A DNA stretch of 27,588 bases, from NCBI GenBank assembly GCA_000436535.1, contig FR886240.1, positions 1 to 27,588 of the forward strand. The letters are read 5' to 3'. Every line of letters starts with the position of its first letter. Within the stretch, counting starts at the first letter, position 1. A model generated the notes under the pieces. That model saw only the letters and a program-made list of their open reading frames with translations, was not told where the DNA came from and did not search any database. This DNA comes from Eubacterium sp. CAG:252 (GTDB lineage: Bacteria; Bacillota; Clostridia; Lachnospirales; Lachnospiraceae). This document shows positions 7,276-16,615 of this stretch, in pieces. The position numbers and the translations under genes were made by a program.

Positions 7276-8571
7276 CTACTCTCTTGTTGCAGCTTCAAGT
7301 ACCTCAAAATAATTCTCAAATGTTTTTGCACAACACTCGTAATCATCTATTATGATGCCATCCACCTTAAGTCCAATAAGTGCAAATGCCATAGCCATTC
7401 TATGATCTGAATATGTCTTAACTACACCAGGCTTTACCTTTCCTGGTAAAATCTCGATTCTGTCCCTGCCCTTTTTGATATCTATGCAAAGACTGTTAAG
7501 CTCATTAGCAACAGCCTCGATTCTGTCAGATTCCTGATATCTGATATGTTCGATATTTCTTATGATAGTCGGAGTCTTTGCAAATGGTGCAATAGCTGCC
7601 AGTGTCATGGTCTGATCAGAAAAATCGTTCATATCAACATCCACGCCATCATATTCACCTTCTGCTGGTCCCGTAACACTTATACCTTCACGCTCTTCTG
7701 TAACTGTACAGCCAAGCTGCTTTAATACATCAAGAAACTTCATATCTCCCTGCATAGATGTTCTTCTTACATTCTTTACAAGGCAATATCCACCTGTAAG
7801 AGCCGCTGCTGCATAAAAATAACATGCTGCTGATACATCCGGTTCTATCTGATATGTTCCTGCAACATAACTGTCATCTGCAGGTATCACATATTCAGCA
7901 CCTTCATGGTCTACCTCACAACCGAACTGCTTCATCATATTGGAAGTTATTCTTATATATGAACCATCTGTCTTTTTACTTGTTATATTAATCTTTAAGC
8001 CACTTTCAAGCATAGGTGCTGTCATCATAAGTGCACTTAAGAACTGTGTACTTTCACTTATGTCTATAGACACCTCTGACTTAGGCTTTCTGCCACCATA
8101 AGCTGCTCCTGTAACCCTTACTGGAAGATGTCCGTTTTTTTCAATAAATTCAAAGCTTGCTCCCATATCAGTAAGTGCTTCAAACAATGGAAGCATAGGT
8201 CTTTTCTTCATCTGCTCTGATGCATCTATTGTGTACTTTCCATCTGATAATCCAAGCATAGCAGTAAGAAATCTTGCTGCAGTTCCGGCACTTCCTACAT
8301 TGATAGTACCCTCCTTCTTAGGAAGATTACCACCATGACCCTCAATAATTACATACTTTTCAACTTCATTCACCTGTATTATGTATCCAAGTGATATAAG
8401 ACTTGTAAGAAAATGTCTTGAATCATCACTGAACAACACTCCATTAAGTCTGCACTCTCCATCAGATAATGCTGCCATAAGAAGAGCTCTGTTAGTGATA
8501 CTTTTAGACCCTGGCACCTCTACAACGCAGTTGATTGGCTTGTTTAACTTTCTTACCTTATACTGTGACAT
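7276..8571 (-). CDS. aroA: 5-enolpyruvylshikimate-3-phosphate (EPSP) synthase
   Basis: It catalyses transfer of enolpyruvyl from PEP to shikimate 3-phosphate, the sixth step of the shikimate route to chorismate. The 431-residue product has PGSKSITNRALL at the N-terminus, the PEP-site loop GSAGTAARFL, SESTQFLSALMM, RYQESDRIEAVANEL and the C-terminal YSDHRMAMAFALIGL. All are hallmarks of EPSP synthase and the length is normal. I start at the ATG at 8571, where MSQYKVRKL leads into the fold and AGAGG lies about 11 nt upstream. A longer in-frame extension upstream has no family resemblance. No other aro gene is present in the window. Confidence 0.96.
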   Translation of the reverse strand: MSQYKVRKLNKPINCVVEVPGSKSITNRALLMAALSDGECRLNGVLFSDDSRHFLTSLISLGYIIQVNEVEKYVIIEGHGGNLPKKEGTINVGSAGTAARFLTAMLGLSDGKYTIDASEQMKKRPMLPLFEALTDMGASFEFIEKNGHLPVRVTGAAYGGRKPKSEVSIDISESTQFLSALMMTAPMLESGLKINITSKKTDGSYIRITSNMMKQFGCEVDHEGAEYVIPADDSYVAGTYQIEPDVSAACYFYAAAALTGGYCLVKNVRRTSMQGDMKFLDVLKQLGCTVTEEREGISVTGPAEGEYDGVDVDMNDFSDQTMTLAAIAPFAKTPTIIRNIEHIRYQESDRIEAVANELNSLCIDIKKGRDRIEILPGKVKPGVVKTYSDHRMAMAFALIGLKVDGIIIDDYECCAKTFENYFEVLEAATRE

Positions 8572-8874
8572 TTTGATTATTACCTCTGTTATTATCTTAT
8601 TAGCAGCTTTATAAACGTTGCAATATATGTAATGATTCATACCTACAAGTATTGTACAAAGCAACTCTTATACTGGCTGCTGCTTCTTTCTGCTATAGTA
8701 TAACACCACTACTGTACAGCTTAACAATAAATATTGCTGTCATATAATTTTCTTATGTTGTAAATATCGATTCAATTATACTTAATATTTTTAAGTGTAA
8801 TTAAATATCTGCTTATTATTATTAATATGGCAAAAATTGTACCACACTGAATATTTCCCTGATACAGCCCTGTT
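8572..8874. other. Gap between citrate synthase and aroA: AT-rich, one weak hairpin
   Basis: There is no convincing ORF. The only notable structure is a 12-bp stem (8774-8785 with 8791-8802, one G-U pair, 5-nt loop), which could be a weak terminator for the citrate synthase transcript. It lacks GC pairs and a clear T run. The aroA promoter is presumably here but I cannot single it out. Confidence 0.4.
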
Positions 8875-10251
8875 TTACTTTCTTTCTTCCATCTTAGGAT
8901 AATCTCTATGCCATCCAACATATTTATAAGCTGGACGTATAATCTTACCGGCATTGACAAGCTCTTCAAGACGGTGTGCGCACCAGCCTGATATACGTGA
9001 GGTTGCAAACATAGGTGTAAACATTTCTTCTGGTATTCCAAGCATAGAATATACGAAACCACTGTAGAAATCGACATTGGCACATACTGGCTTAAACATT
9101 TTTCTCTTCTGCATAATAAGCTGTCCTGCCTCTTTTTCTACTGTTTCATAAAGTGCATATTCATTCTGCATACCCTTCTCGTCTGAAAGCTTCTTTGCAA
9201 ATCCCTTAAGTATAACCTCTCTTGGGTCAGAATTAGTGTATACAGCATGTCCCATACCATATATAAGGCCTGCATGGTCAAATGCTTCCTTATCAAGAAT
9301 TTTGTTAAGATAACCGCATATTTCTTCCTTATTATCCCAGTCACTGCAGTGTTCCTTGATATCTGCAAACATTTCCTGAACCTTTAAGTTAGCACCACCA
9401 TGCTTAGGTCCTTTAAGTGATGCGATAGAAGCTGCCATAGCTGAGTATGTATCTGTACCTGATGATGTTACAACGTGGTTTGTAAATGTTGAGTTATTAC
9501 CACCACCGTGCTCTGCGTGAAGCACAAGACAGATATCAAGTACTTTTGCCTCAAGCTCTGTAAACTGTCCGTCATCACGTAACATATAAAGAATATTTTC
9601 TGCTGTTGAATATCCCTTCTTTGGATTTTTTATCATAAGAGTTCCATCAAGCTTAAAATGTCTGTATGACTGATATGCGTACACTGTAAGAAGTGGCATC
9701 TTTGCAATAAGCTGAAGTGACTGTCTTAACACATTTGGAATAGATATATCATCTGGATTTTCATCATATGAATAAAGGCTTAATATACTCTTCATAAGTG
9801 AATTCATAAGATTAGTACTTGTTGCCTTCATAATAACATCACGGATAAATGCGCCTGAAAGCTCCTGAAGGTCTGTAAGTATGCGCAGGAAACTGTCCAA
9901 CTGCTCCTGTGTTGGAAGATTACCAAATAAAAGAAGATATGTTGTTTCTTCAAATCTAAATCTGTCTCTTGTACAGCCCTTTATTATATCCTCTACATTA
10001 TAACCCTGAAAATACAACTGACCATCGACAGGAATTTTTCTACCATTGACATTTTCATTACCACAGACATCTGATATTTCTGTAAGACCTGTAAGTACAC
10101 CATTACCGTTACTATCTCTTAAGCCTCTCTTAACATCGTAGTCTATGTATAAATTCTGGTCAATAGAGCCTGACCTTCTACATTCTTTAACAAGCTGTTC
10201 AAATTCGCTCTTATCAACTGTTGTCAGTTCCATCATTTCCTGATTATTCAT
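8875..10251 (-). CDS. gltA: Citrate synthase (Si type)
   Basis: The enzyme condenses acetyl-CoA and oxaloacetate to citrate. In strict anaerobes it normally feeds the oxidative branch toward 2-oxoglutarate and glutamate. The 458-residue protein carries the catalytic triad context: H248 in HAEHGGGNNST, H335 in GMGHAVY followed by SDPRE, and D394 in ANVDFYSG. It also has DGQLYFQGYNVEDI near the N-terminus and GPKHGGAN near 281. This is the ordinary Si-type fold, not the unrelated Re-citrate synthase (homocitrate synthase-like) found in some clostridia. The start has GGAGG 6 nt upstream. No aconitase or isocitrate dehydrogenase gene is beside it. An 18-bp palindrome lies in its upstream region. 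Confidence 0.95.
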   Translation of the reverse strand: MNNQEMMELTTVDKSEFEQLVKECRRSGSIDQNLYIDYDVKRGLRDSNGNGVLTGLTEISDVCGNENVNGRKIPVDGQLYFQGYNVEDIIKGCTRDRFRFEETTYLLLFGNLPTQEQLDSFLRILTDLQELSGAFIRDVIMKATSTNLMNSLMKSILSLYSYDENPDDISIPNVLRQSLQLIAKMPLLTVYAYQSYRHFKLDGTLMIKNPKKGYSTAENILYMLRDDGQFTELEAKVLDICLVLHAEHGGGNNSTFTNHVVTSSGTDTYSAMAASIASLKGPKHGGANLKVQEMFADIKEHCSDWDNKEEICGYLNKILDKEAFDHAGLIYGMGHAVYTNSDPREVILKGFAKKLSDEKGMQNEYALYETVEKEAGQLIMQKRKMFKPVCANVDFYSGFVYSMLGIPEEMFTPMFATSRISGWCAHRLEELVNAGKIIRPAYKYVGWHRDYPKMEERK

Positions 10252-10707
10252 TGTAATCCTCCGTTCCTGTATCTGTGTGTAAATGTTTTATCATAATGTT
10301 GTGTGCATAAATTCTGCAATTCTTTGGCAGACAGCTTGTTTCTGCCTGTTTATATTACAAAGTTGTAATTACAACTTGTATATATAATATCTGCCAATTA
10401 TTAGTACTTGCACTATCACAATTCTGCACGTCATTTCTATATTGCAGAATTATTGTTATCTATACCCGGTAAACATATATACAGATACAACATGTATTAT
10501 TTTATATTGGATATGCGATGTCTTTGTATATTTATGCATGCGCATATTAGCTATTATGCACTTTATTACTATATCTTGTCAATTCATACTTAATTACTAT
10601 TATGACAGCCCAAGTATACTCATCCCTTAAATTCTGTTGATTTTTCTCTAACAGGCTGTACCTTATACACTTTTTTTATTGACATTATACAAGCGGACAA
10701 ATTAATC
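10252..10707. promoter_or_regulatory. Upstream region of citrate synthase with palindrome and repeated 9-mer
   Basis: This 456-nt gap has no convincing gene. A perfect 18-bp palindrome AAGTTGTAATTACAACTT occupies 10360-10377, about 110 nt upstream of the citrate synthase start, and looks like a dimeric repressor or activator site. The 9-mer AATTCTGCA occurs at 10310-10318 and 10420-10428 and inverted at 10443-10451. The two outer copies extend to the 11-mer AATTCTGCAAT in opposite orientations. A candidate promoter on the minus strand is TTGCAG, 18 nt, TATGAT, about 50 nt before the start codon. Confidence 0.5.
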
Positions 10708-11340
10708 TCAATGAAACACCACATTTGCATCAACAAACGTATCTCCAAAGAAATCACGGTATACCGTATCCGTTATATTATCAAGCTCTGACTTGTCCTC
10801 TATGATATCACCTGCATAAAATATTCTGTATTCATTCTCAAGGAAGTAACAGCTTGTATCGCTTAAGTTCATCCCGTTTTTCTTATAGAAGCCTATTCTT
10901 TTTAACATATAATCCTTAGCTGCTCCCTCATCTGCATAATCGGGATTTTCGACTTCAAGCATAAGAAGCTTTCCATCATCCTTTGCAAGCTGCTTTAACT
11001 GTCCTAAGAAATGTGTACCAAGGTGCTTTGAACGCTTGTCCTTAACAATAGCAAGATAATCAAGCAGATACACATCCATATTTCTGCACTTTATAAAGTA
11101 TGCATAACCCGAAAGCTCCTCCTGAGGTGCTCCATCATCATCTGTATTGCTCTCAAACAAGCCATAGACAAAATATTGCCCATTCTCTCTTTTTTCCAGC
11201 ATCTGCTTTAAAGGCTTGACCTCAGATGCCGGAAAGTCAGTAACTATATGTTCATTGTATATGCTTTTAATCTCCTCTGTGTCCAGAAGTCTTATATTAT
11301 ATTCATCATTCATATATAAAGTATACCTTTCAGTCTTCAT
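10708..11340 (-). CDS. GNAT-family N-acetyltransferase
   Basis: The 210-residue protein shows the GNAT pattern: a strand with LSGYAYFIK, the core DYLAIVKDKRSKHLGTHFLGQL (the R-x-x-G/A-x-G/A acetyl-CoA loop is degenerate here as RSKHLG), then LLMLEVENPDY and KRIGFYKKNGM. The acetyl acceptor is unknown. The start is uncertain. The ATG at 11340 overlaps the last 11 nt of the upstream YcxB-like gene, suggesting translational coupling; the ATG at 11313 (MNDEYNIRLL) also fits, with AAAGG 12 nt upstream. In-frame extension further upstream lies inside the other gene. No clear terminator follows. Confidence 0.8.
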   Translation of the reverse strand: MKTERYTLYMNDEYNIRLLDTEEIKSIYNEHIVTDFPASEVKPLKQMLEKRENGQYFVYGLFESNTDDDGAPQEELSGYAYFIKCRNMDVYLLDYLAIVKDKRSKHLGTHFLGQLKQLAKDDGKLLMLEVENPDYADEGAAKDYMLKRIGFYKKNGMNLSDTSCYFLENEYRIFYAGDIIEDKSELDNITDTVYRDFFGDTFVDANVVFH

Positions 11341-11896
11341 TTTTATCTTCATGCTCTGCATCCGCATCATCCCTAAGTGCCATAACCGCTGTCGCAAGCT
11401 CTTTTAAGTCTTTCTGCGTTCCTTCTGTGAAGCTGTCCTTATTGATGACAAGGCAGTTATGTGCTGCCACGAAAAGATATATATTGTCCTTGTCCTCATT
11501 CCACTTAATCACATCATCCCATCTGAAGCTGTCGCTGTCGTCCTCTTCATCTGTAACAATAATTCCGTCTGCATCAATTTCATATGTAAATGTTATTCCG
11601 ACCATTCTTGAATATGTATTGTAGTATCTGCGCTTGTTGCTTCTGTCCATTCCAACCATACCTATATATAAAAATATGGCAGCAGCACAGCCGTAAAATA
11701 CCACCATAAACCAGTCAGCCTCGTCACTTCCAATAGCCTGAAACACAAGGTATCTCACCAGACCCATACCAAATAATAAGCCAAACATATTGTATACAAT
11801 CTTAAAAAACTTATACTTATTATCATCAAAGTTACCTGCACGCATAGCTGCCTCAACATACTCCTTCTGGAATAACGTCTTATTTTTAATTACCAT
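11330..11896 (-). CDS. YcxB-like membrane protein
   Basis: The 188-residue protein has a short cytoplasmic N-terminus and two membrane segments (about residues 30-53 and 60-80). A soluble C-terminal domain follows, with TYEIDADGIIVTDEED, the tryptophan-rich FRWDDVIKWNEDKDNIYLFVA and a late QKDLKEL. That order (two transmembrane helices then a small beta-rich domain) is that of YcxB-family proteins, whose function is not established. The last residues are acidic (DADAEHEDKNED). The start has AGGA only 3 nt upstream, weaker than its neighbours. Its gene overlaps the following GNAT gene by 11 nt, so the two form an operon. Confidence 0.7.
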   Translation of the reverse strand: MVIKNKTLFQKEYVEAAMRAGNFDDNKYKFFKIVYNMFGLLFGMGLVRYLVFQAIGSDEADWFMVVFYGCAAAIFLYIGMVGMDRSNKRRYYNTYSRMVGITFTYEIDADGIIVTDEEDDSDSFRWDDVIKWNEDKDNIYLFVAAHNCLVINKDSFTEGTQKDLKELATAVMALRDDADAEHEDKNED

Positions 11897-11953
11897 ATAT
11901 CCTGACCATACCTTTCCAATCTTGCTTTGACCACCGTCTGCGTATATGCTATC

Positions 11954-12004
11954 ATTATACTATAAATCTTTAACATTGTAATGCACAAAATAACGAAATA
12001 TATA
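11954..12004. promoter_or_regulatory. Overlapping divergent promoters sharing one -35 hexamer
   Basis: On the plus strand, TTGTAA (11976-11981), 17 nt, TATATA (11999-12004) points to the SDR-dus operon. On the minus strand the same hexamer reads TTACAA and, after 16 nt, is followed by TATAAT (rc of 11954-11959), pointing to the YcxB-GNAT operon. Two polymerases could not occupy both at once. Confidence 0.55.
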
Positions 12005-12028
12005 AGACTTAATATAAGGAGGTTTCCT

Positions 12029-12808
12029 ATGAAAAAACGTACCGCTTGTATAACAGGAGCAAGCTCTGGCATAGGTCGTGAAATGGCTAAAAAGCTGAGT
12101 GCTCTTGGTTATAATCTTATTCTTGTATCAAGAAATACTAAGGCTTTAAAGGAGCTTGCACAGACACTTGATACTGACTGTGAAATATACGCCTGCGACT
12201 TATCGGACGGCAAGAGCTGCATAAAGCTTGGAAGAAAGCTGTCGAAAAGAAATGATATATTTGTATTTATAAATAATGCAGGTTTTGGCGATATCGGTGA
12301 CTTTGAGAGAACAAGTCTTTCAAAGGATATATCTATGCTCAATGTAAATGTGCGCGCTACCCATATTCTCACCAAATATATGCTCCGCTCATTTAAGAAA
12401 ATGAACCGCGGATATATTATGAATGTAGCTTCAAGCGCCGGACTTCTCCCGGGTGGTCCATATATGGCAACCTACTATGCTACTAAAAGCTACGTTACAA
12501 GCCTGACAACATCTATCAACGGAGAACTCAAGGCAGCACACAGCAATGTACACATATGTATGCTCTGCCCCGGCCCTGTTGATACCAACTTTAACAATAC
12601 GGCTGGCGTAACATTTGCACTTCCGGGAATATCTGCCGAATACTGCGCTTCATACGCACTGCTTCAGATGTTTAAGGGAAAAGTAACTATTGTACCTACA
12701 TTTACAATGAAAGCTGCTGTAATAGCCTCAAAGCTTGCACCACGCGAGCTTGCCGCCGCTATCACCGCAAAGCAGCAGATGAAAAAAAGAAAGGATAACA
12801 AGCACTGA
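12029..12808 (+). CDS. SDR oxidoreductase of the DltE/YqjQ-like type
   Basis: The 259-residue protein is a classical short-chain dehydrogenase. TGASSGIG (residues 9-16) binds the NADP cofactor, SRNTKAL near 35 suggests NADP preference, INNAGFG is at 81-87, the active-site serine region is NVASSAG at 132-138, and the YYATK motif ends at K153. The pattern LLPGGPYMATYYATKSYV and the final PxxxxA tail fit the family of uncharacterised SDRs annotated as ketoacyl reductases. The substrate is unknown. The start has GGAGG 6 nt upstream, while an upstream in-frame ATG lacks one. Its stop overlaps the start of dus (TGATG), which implies coupled translation. Confidence 0.88.
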   Translation: MKKRTACITGASSGIGREMAKKLSALGYNLILVSRNTKALKELAQTLDTDCEIYACDLSDGKSCIKLGRKLSKRNDIFVFINNAGFGDIGDFERTSLSKDISMLNVNVRATHILTKYMLRSFKKMNRGYIMNVASSAGLLPGGPYMATYYATKSYVTSLTTSINGELKAAHSNVHICMLCPGPVDTNFNNTAGVTFALPGISAEYCASYALLQMFKGKVTIVPTFTMKAAVIASKLAPRELAAAITAKQQMKKRKDNKH

Positions 12809-13818
12809 TGAAAGTATATATGGCACCTATGGAGGGATTGACTGATTATATGTTCCGCAACGCATATGATGAGTTTTTTGGCAGAGGAAAGATTGATAAG
12901 TACTTTATGCCATTTATATCGCCTAACCAGACCGAGAAGTTTCTTGCCAAAGAAATGAGGGACATTTCCCGCGATAATAACCATATCAATTCTATCCCAC
13001 AGGTTATGACGAATAATTCCTCTGATTTTATATGGACTGCACGTATGCTTTATGACCAGTTCGGCTACGATGAGATTAACTTAAATGCCGGATGCCCTTC
13101 CGGAACTGTTGTTTCCAAGGACAAGGGCTCTGGTATGCTTAAAAATCCTGACACCCTTGAACGCATATTGTATGAGATATTATCCGATAATTATATAATT
13201 GATAATCATATCAAAGTATCAGTTAAGACAAGAATTGGTGTTGAAACACCAGACGAATGGGAGAGAATTCTTGCAGTATATAATAAGTTTACGCTTGAAG
13301 AGCTTATTATTCATCCAAGAGTAAGAACCGATTATTACATAGGTGATATTAACAAGGAGGCTTTTGCACTGGCACTTAAGGAAAGCCATAATCCAGTATG
13401 CTACAATGGCGATATATTTACACGCCGCGACTTCCTTAATGTCATAGACGACTTTAATCCGGATTGTATTATGGCTGGAAGAGGTCTTGTAGCTGACCCC
13501 GGTCTTATAAATGTGCTTGTAAGCGATAATCCTGCGGATTATGTGAGAAATCTTGACGAGGACAGAAGGAATATGAAGCTGCTTCATAACAGAGTGTATG
13601 AAGAAAGGCTTAAGATAATGTCGGGCGATAAGCACGCCATCCACCGTATGAAAGAAATGTGGTGCTATATGGAATATGCATTTGCCGACTGCAGGAAAGA
13701 AGTGAAGGCAATCAAAAAAGCCCAGAATATGAACGCTTATAAAGATGCTGTAAATGTGTTCTTCACAAACTGTAAGCTTGAAGAAAAACCTTACATAACA
13801 TTTTCTAAGAAGTTCTAA
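12808..13818 (+). CDS. dus: tRNA-dihydrouridine synthase
   Basis: A flavin enzyme that reduces uridine to dihydrouridine in tRNA D-loops. The 336-residue product begins MKVYMAPMEGLTDYMFR, as Dus proteins do, with QVMTNN near 65 and the catalytic cysteine C96 in LNAGCPSG. KVSVKTRIGVETPDEW is followed by IIHPRVRTDYYIG, the histidine and arginine of the FMN site, then CYNGDIFT and IMAGRGLVADPGL. Which Dus subgroup it belongs to cannot be told. The start codon overlaps the stop of the SDR gene. The convergent M18 gene ends only 15 nt away with no hairpin between them, so opposing transcripts probably overlap. Confidence 0.93.
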   Translation: MKVYMAPMEGLTDYMFRNAYDEFFGRGKIDKYFMPFISPNQTEKFLAKEMRDISRDNNHINSIPQVMTNNSSDFIWTARMLYDQFGYDEINLNAGCPSGTVVSKDKGSGMLKNPDTLERILYEILSDNYIIDNHIKVSVKTRIGVETPDEWERILAVYNKFTLEELIIHPRVRTDYYIGDINKEAFALALKESHNPVCYNGDIFTRRDFLNVIDDFNPDCIMAGRGLVADPGLINVLVSDNPADYVRNLDEDRRNMKLLHNRVYEERLKIMSGDKHAIHRMKEMWCYMEYAFADCRKEVKAIKKAQNMNAYKDAVNVFFTNCKLEEKPYITFSKKF

Positions 13819-13833
13819 TTCTGAGCCTGTATA

Positions 13834-15210
13834 TTATCTTTTATAGAATTCACTCAATGCCGCTATCATATAACCTGTATCCTTTACACCTGCTGTTTCG
13901 TATGCAGAATGCATAGCAAGCTGCGCAAGTCCTATGTCTACTGTATTAATGGATATATGCGAATTTGATATATTGCCAAGCGTTGAACCGCCTGCTATAT
14001 CTGAGCGGTTCGCATATGTCTGGTATGGCACGCCCGCCTTTCTGCATATATTTTTAAATACTGCGTAGGAAACAGCATCTGTAGTATACTTCTGGTTTCC
14101 GTTGAACTTAATAACTATTCCGCCATTCATATATGGCTTATTGGTAGGGTCTGCCTTCTCCTGATGATTAGGATGTACTGCGTGTGCATTGTCAGCAGAT
14201 ATCATAAATGATGATGACAGTGACATAAGATATGCCTCCCTGTCCATACCAGAAGCTATACTTATTCTCTCAAGCACGTCTGACAGAAATGTAGAGTCCG
14301 CGCCCTGTCTTGTTGTACTTCCCACTTCCTCATTGTTAAATATGCAGCATACATTTACATATGGAGTACACTGATTATTACCTGCTCTTACAAATGCTTC
14401 GACAGACGAGTAGGCACACTGTATATCATCAAGCCTTGGTGCTGATATGAATTCATCATTATATCCCCAGATAGTACCTCTCTCCCTGTTGTAAAGAAAA
14501 AGCTCTGTTGTAACATCCGCACCATTATCTATATTGGCAGACTGTGTACCTGATACCGCACTAATCCGGCTTCTTATATAATCATCAAATTTATCTTTAG
14601 CATTTTCATCACCAAATACCGGAATCATATCCTTTTGCGCATTAAATGTGTTGCCATCGTTTATATTTCTGTTCATATGTATGGCAAGATTAGGTATTAC
14701 AACGAGGTCTTTATCAGCATTGACAAGATACTCCTTAACGCCCTCATCATCTGCCACAACAGCCCTTCCTGCCACGGAAAGCGGACGGTCAAGCCATGTC
14801 GACATAATCATTCCGCCATACTTTTCAACATTCAGGCTTACATAGTGGCTATCACCCGGCATCTGTGGGTTTTCCTTTATCTTAAAGGATGGCGAATCAC
14901 TATGACTTGCCACAATATTATAGCCCTTATATTCTGATGTCTGTGGCATCGTAAATGCTATTATTGACGACATTCCACGAACCACATAATAGCTGTGGCC
15001 TGCCTCAAGCTTCCACCTTCCGCCCTCACTTAACTCTGTCATATTATTATATGAAAGCAGTAACCTCACATTATCTATGACGTGATATGGACTTGGGCTT
15101 TTGGCTATAAAGTCTATAAGCGCTTCTGACTCTTTGCGAAAATCTAAATCTTTATTACTTCTTTTATTTTCTTCTATAATATGCGTGGTTTCTTTTTCTA
15201 TATTGCTCAT
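13834..15210 (-). CDS. apeB: M18-family aminopeptidase
   Basis: A dinuclear zinc aminopeptidase of family M18 that trims N-terminal residues, usually acidic or hydrophobic, from peptides in the cytoplasm. The 458-residue protein has the metal ligands in order: H103 in VASHSDSPSFK, the aspartate of RLDDIQCAYSS, the two glutamates of FNNEEVGSTTRQGADS, the aspartate of SADNAHAVHPNH, and a C-terminal histidine in AQLAMHSAYE. LDRPLSVAGR and RSDIAGGSTLGNI are also conserved family blocks. The length matches the family. GAGG is 7 nt before the start. A copy of the 9-mer AATTCTGCA (15232-15240) lies just upstream, as in the citrate synthase region. Confidence 0.95.
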   Translation of the reverse strand: MSNIEKETTHIIEENKRSNKDLDFRKESEALIDFIAKSPSPYHVIDNVRLLLSYNNMTELSEGGRWKLEAGHSYYVVRGMSSIIAFTMPQTSEYKGYNIVASHSDSPSFKIKENPQMPGDSHYVSLNVEKYGGMIMSTWLDRPLSVAGRAVVADDEGVKEYLVNADKDLVVIPNLAIHMNRNINDGNTFNAQKDMIPVFGDENAKDKFDDYIRSRISAVSGTQSANIDNGADVTTELFLYNRERGTIWGYNDEFISAPRLDDIQCAYSSVEAFVRAGNNQCTPYVNVCCIFNNEEVGSTTRQGADSTFLSDVLERISIASGMDREAYLMSLSSSFMISADNAHAVHPNHQEKADPTNKPYMNGGIVIKFNGNQKYTTDAVSYAVFKNICRKAGVPYQTYANRSDIAGGSTLGNISNSHISINTVDIGLAQLAMHSAYETAGVKDTGYMIAALSEFYKR

Positions 15211-15258
15211 CCTATATCCTCAATTCTGCACATTTTGGTGACATTTATAATCTATTTT

Positions 15259-16584
15259 CTACTTATCTGATCTGCGTCTTATATGCCTTGTTATAAAGTA
15301 ATATAATCCGACTGCCACTATTATGACTACTACTATAATAATAACTCTTGCAGTGTCGCTCAGACCTGCAAAAAAAACTCTGTTTTTTAAGCCTGAACTT
15401 TCATCCATTCTTATATTATCATTAACACCTTCTATAAGCTCACCTGACTCTGTATCACTGCTGCGAGTACCCGCAGAAATGCTGCTCTCAGTGCTCTCAT
15501 ATGGATTGTCTACAGTATAAGTATTTCTTACGTAATTTTCCGGCTTAAGTGTCTGTGTGTAATCAAAAACTTCATTTCGCATGAAATTATCTGTGTTATC
15601 TCTTGAGGTTGTATACAGGTTCATACGCTCACCTGCGAGTGCCTTGCAGTAAGCCCTTCTGTCCTCATTATCCTCATAAAATGTTATCTTTCCATTTATT
15701 GTATTGCCTGCTATATCGGCAACGTAACTTCCTGATACAGGATAAAGTATATAAAGACCTGCTATTCCACCAGAATGTACATATCCTCTTTCTGATATGT
15801 AGCCATCTATCGTTACCTCGCAGTCCTTTACATCAATATATCCGTCTGCATAGATACCACCCATAAACTGCTCATCTTTATCGGCATCGTCCGGGTCTGC
15901 ATCTGTACATACAAGCGTTACATCCGATACCGTGTTTTCTATAAGACCGTTTCCAAAGCCTGCAACTCCGGCTGTTCCCCACATTTTAGAAGTGGAGGTA
16001 AGACTTACATAGCCTTCTACACTGCACCCTGTTATCGTTGTGTTATTCATATAACCTGCAAGAATAGCTGCAAATATGCTTTTAGATGACATATCTGCCT
16101 GCTGCCCTAACTCAATATACGCACCTGCAATATTAAGATTACTTATAACCGCACCATCTGTTATGCCAAAGAACCCTGCAAAATATGTGTCATATTCCTT
16201 AAGGTTTCCGTCATAAGTCTTTGCAGTTATATCTGTTGTAGTCTTTATATCCATATTGTATAAAGTGTGTCCATTACCATCAAATGTACCATTGAAGTTC
16301 CATGGCTTCCAGCCCTCTTCGCCTGCCTTAGACATATCTATATCTGCCATAAGAATATAGCTTCCATCTACATTTGCTGCTGCCGCTGCCAAGTCACTGT
16401 ACGTCTTTATCTCAACCTTTTCACTGCTGTTATCAGGTGAAGCTGGCTCCTGTGCCGCATACACTTCTCTGGCTGGCAATACTGACAGCAATATGCCACT
16501 GCTTAACACACCTGCACATACAAGCACAACTGCCACAAAAGCTGCCATTACACTTATTACTTTGTTGACTGACCTTGATATCAT
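15259..16584 (-). CDS. Membrane-anchored surface protein with GLUG-like repeats
   Basis: The 441-residue protein has a signal peptide: basic MISRSVNK, a hydrophobic core to about residue 38, and likely cleavage near VYA-A at about 43. The extracellular part contains repeating beta-helix-like segments, such as GTFDGNGHTLYNMDI, FAGFFGITDGAVISNLNIAG, TITGCSVEGYVSL, and GGIAGLYI. These match the look of GLUG or right-handed beta-helix surface proteins. A serine/glutamate-rich stretch (about 370-400) precedes a C-terminal transmembrane helix (about 412-432) and a basic tail HIRRRSDK. It lacks an LPXTG motif, so it is probably held by the helix. I start at ATG 16584 (a purine-rich AGGAAAGGAAAA lies upstream); the in-frame extension upstream passes through a hairpin and is leader. 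Its role is unknown. Confidence 0.8.
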   Translation of the reverse strand: MISRSVNKVISVMAAFVAVVLVCAGVLSSGILLSVLPAREVYAAQEPASPDNSSEKVEIKTYSDLAAAAANVDGSYILMADIDMSKAGEEGWKPWNFNGTFDGNGHTLYNMDIKTTTDITAKTYDGNLKEYDTYFAGFFGITDGAVISNLNIAGAYIELGQQADMSSKSIFAAILAGYMNNTTITGCSVEGYVSLTSTSKMWGTAGVAGFGNGLIENTVSDVTLVCTDADPDDADKDEQFMGGIYADGYIDVKDCEVTIDGYISERGYVHSGGIAGLYILYPVSGSYVADIAGNTINGKITFYEDNEDRRAYCKALAGERMNLYTTSRDNTDNFMRNEVFDYTQTLKPENYVRNTYTVDNPYESTESSISAGTRSSDTESGELIEGVNDNIRMDESSGLKNRVFFAGLSDTARVIIIVVVIIVAVGLYYFITRHIRRRSDK

Positions 16585-16615
16585 ATTTTTATTTTCCTTT
16601 CCTGCTTTATACACA

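Noticed and set aside
8572..8664. N-terminal extension of EPSP synthase
   Set aside because: The 31 extra residues are unlike any EPSP synthase, and the ATG at 8571 fits the fold and has a ribosome binding site.
10408..10630. Two overlapping small plus-strand ORFs upstream of citrate synthase
   Set aside because: They are rich in Y, I and H as expected of translated AT-rich DNA, have no ribosome binding site, and overlap an inverted repeat.
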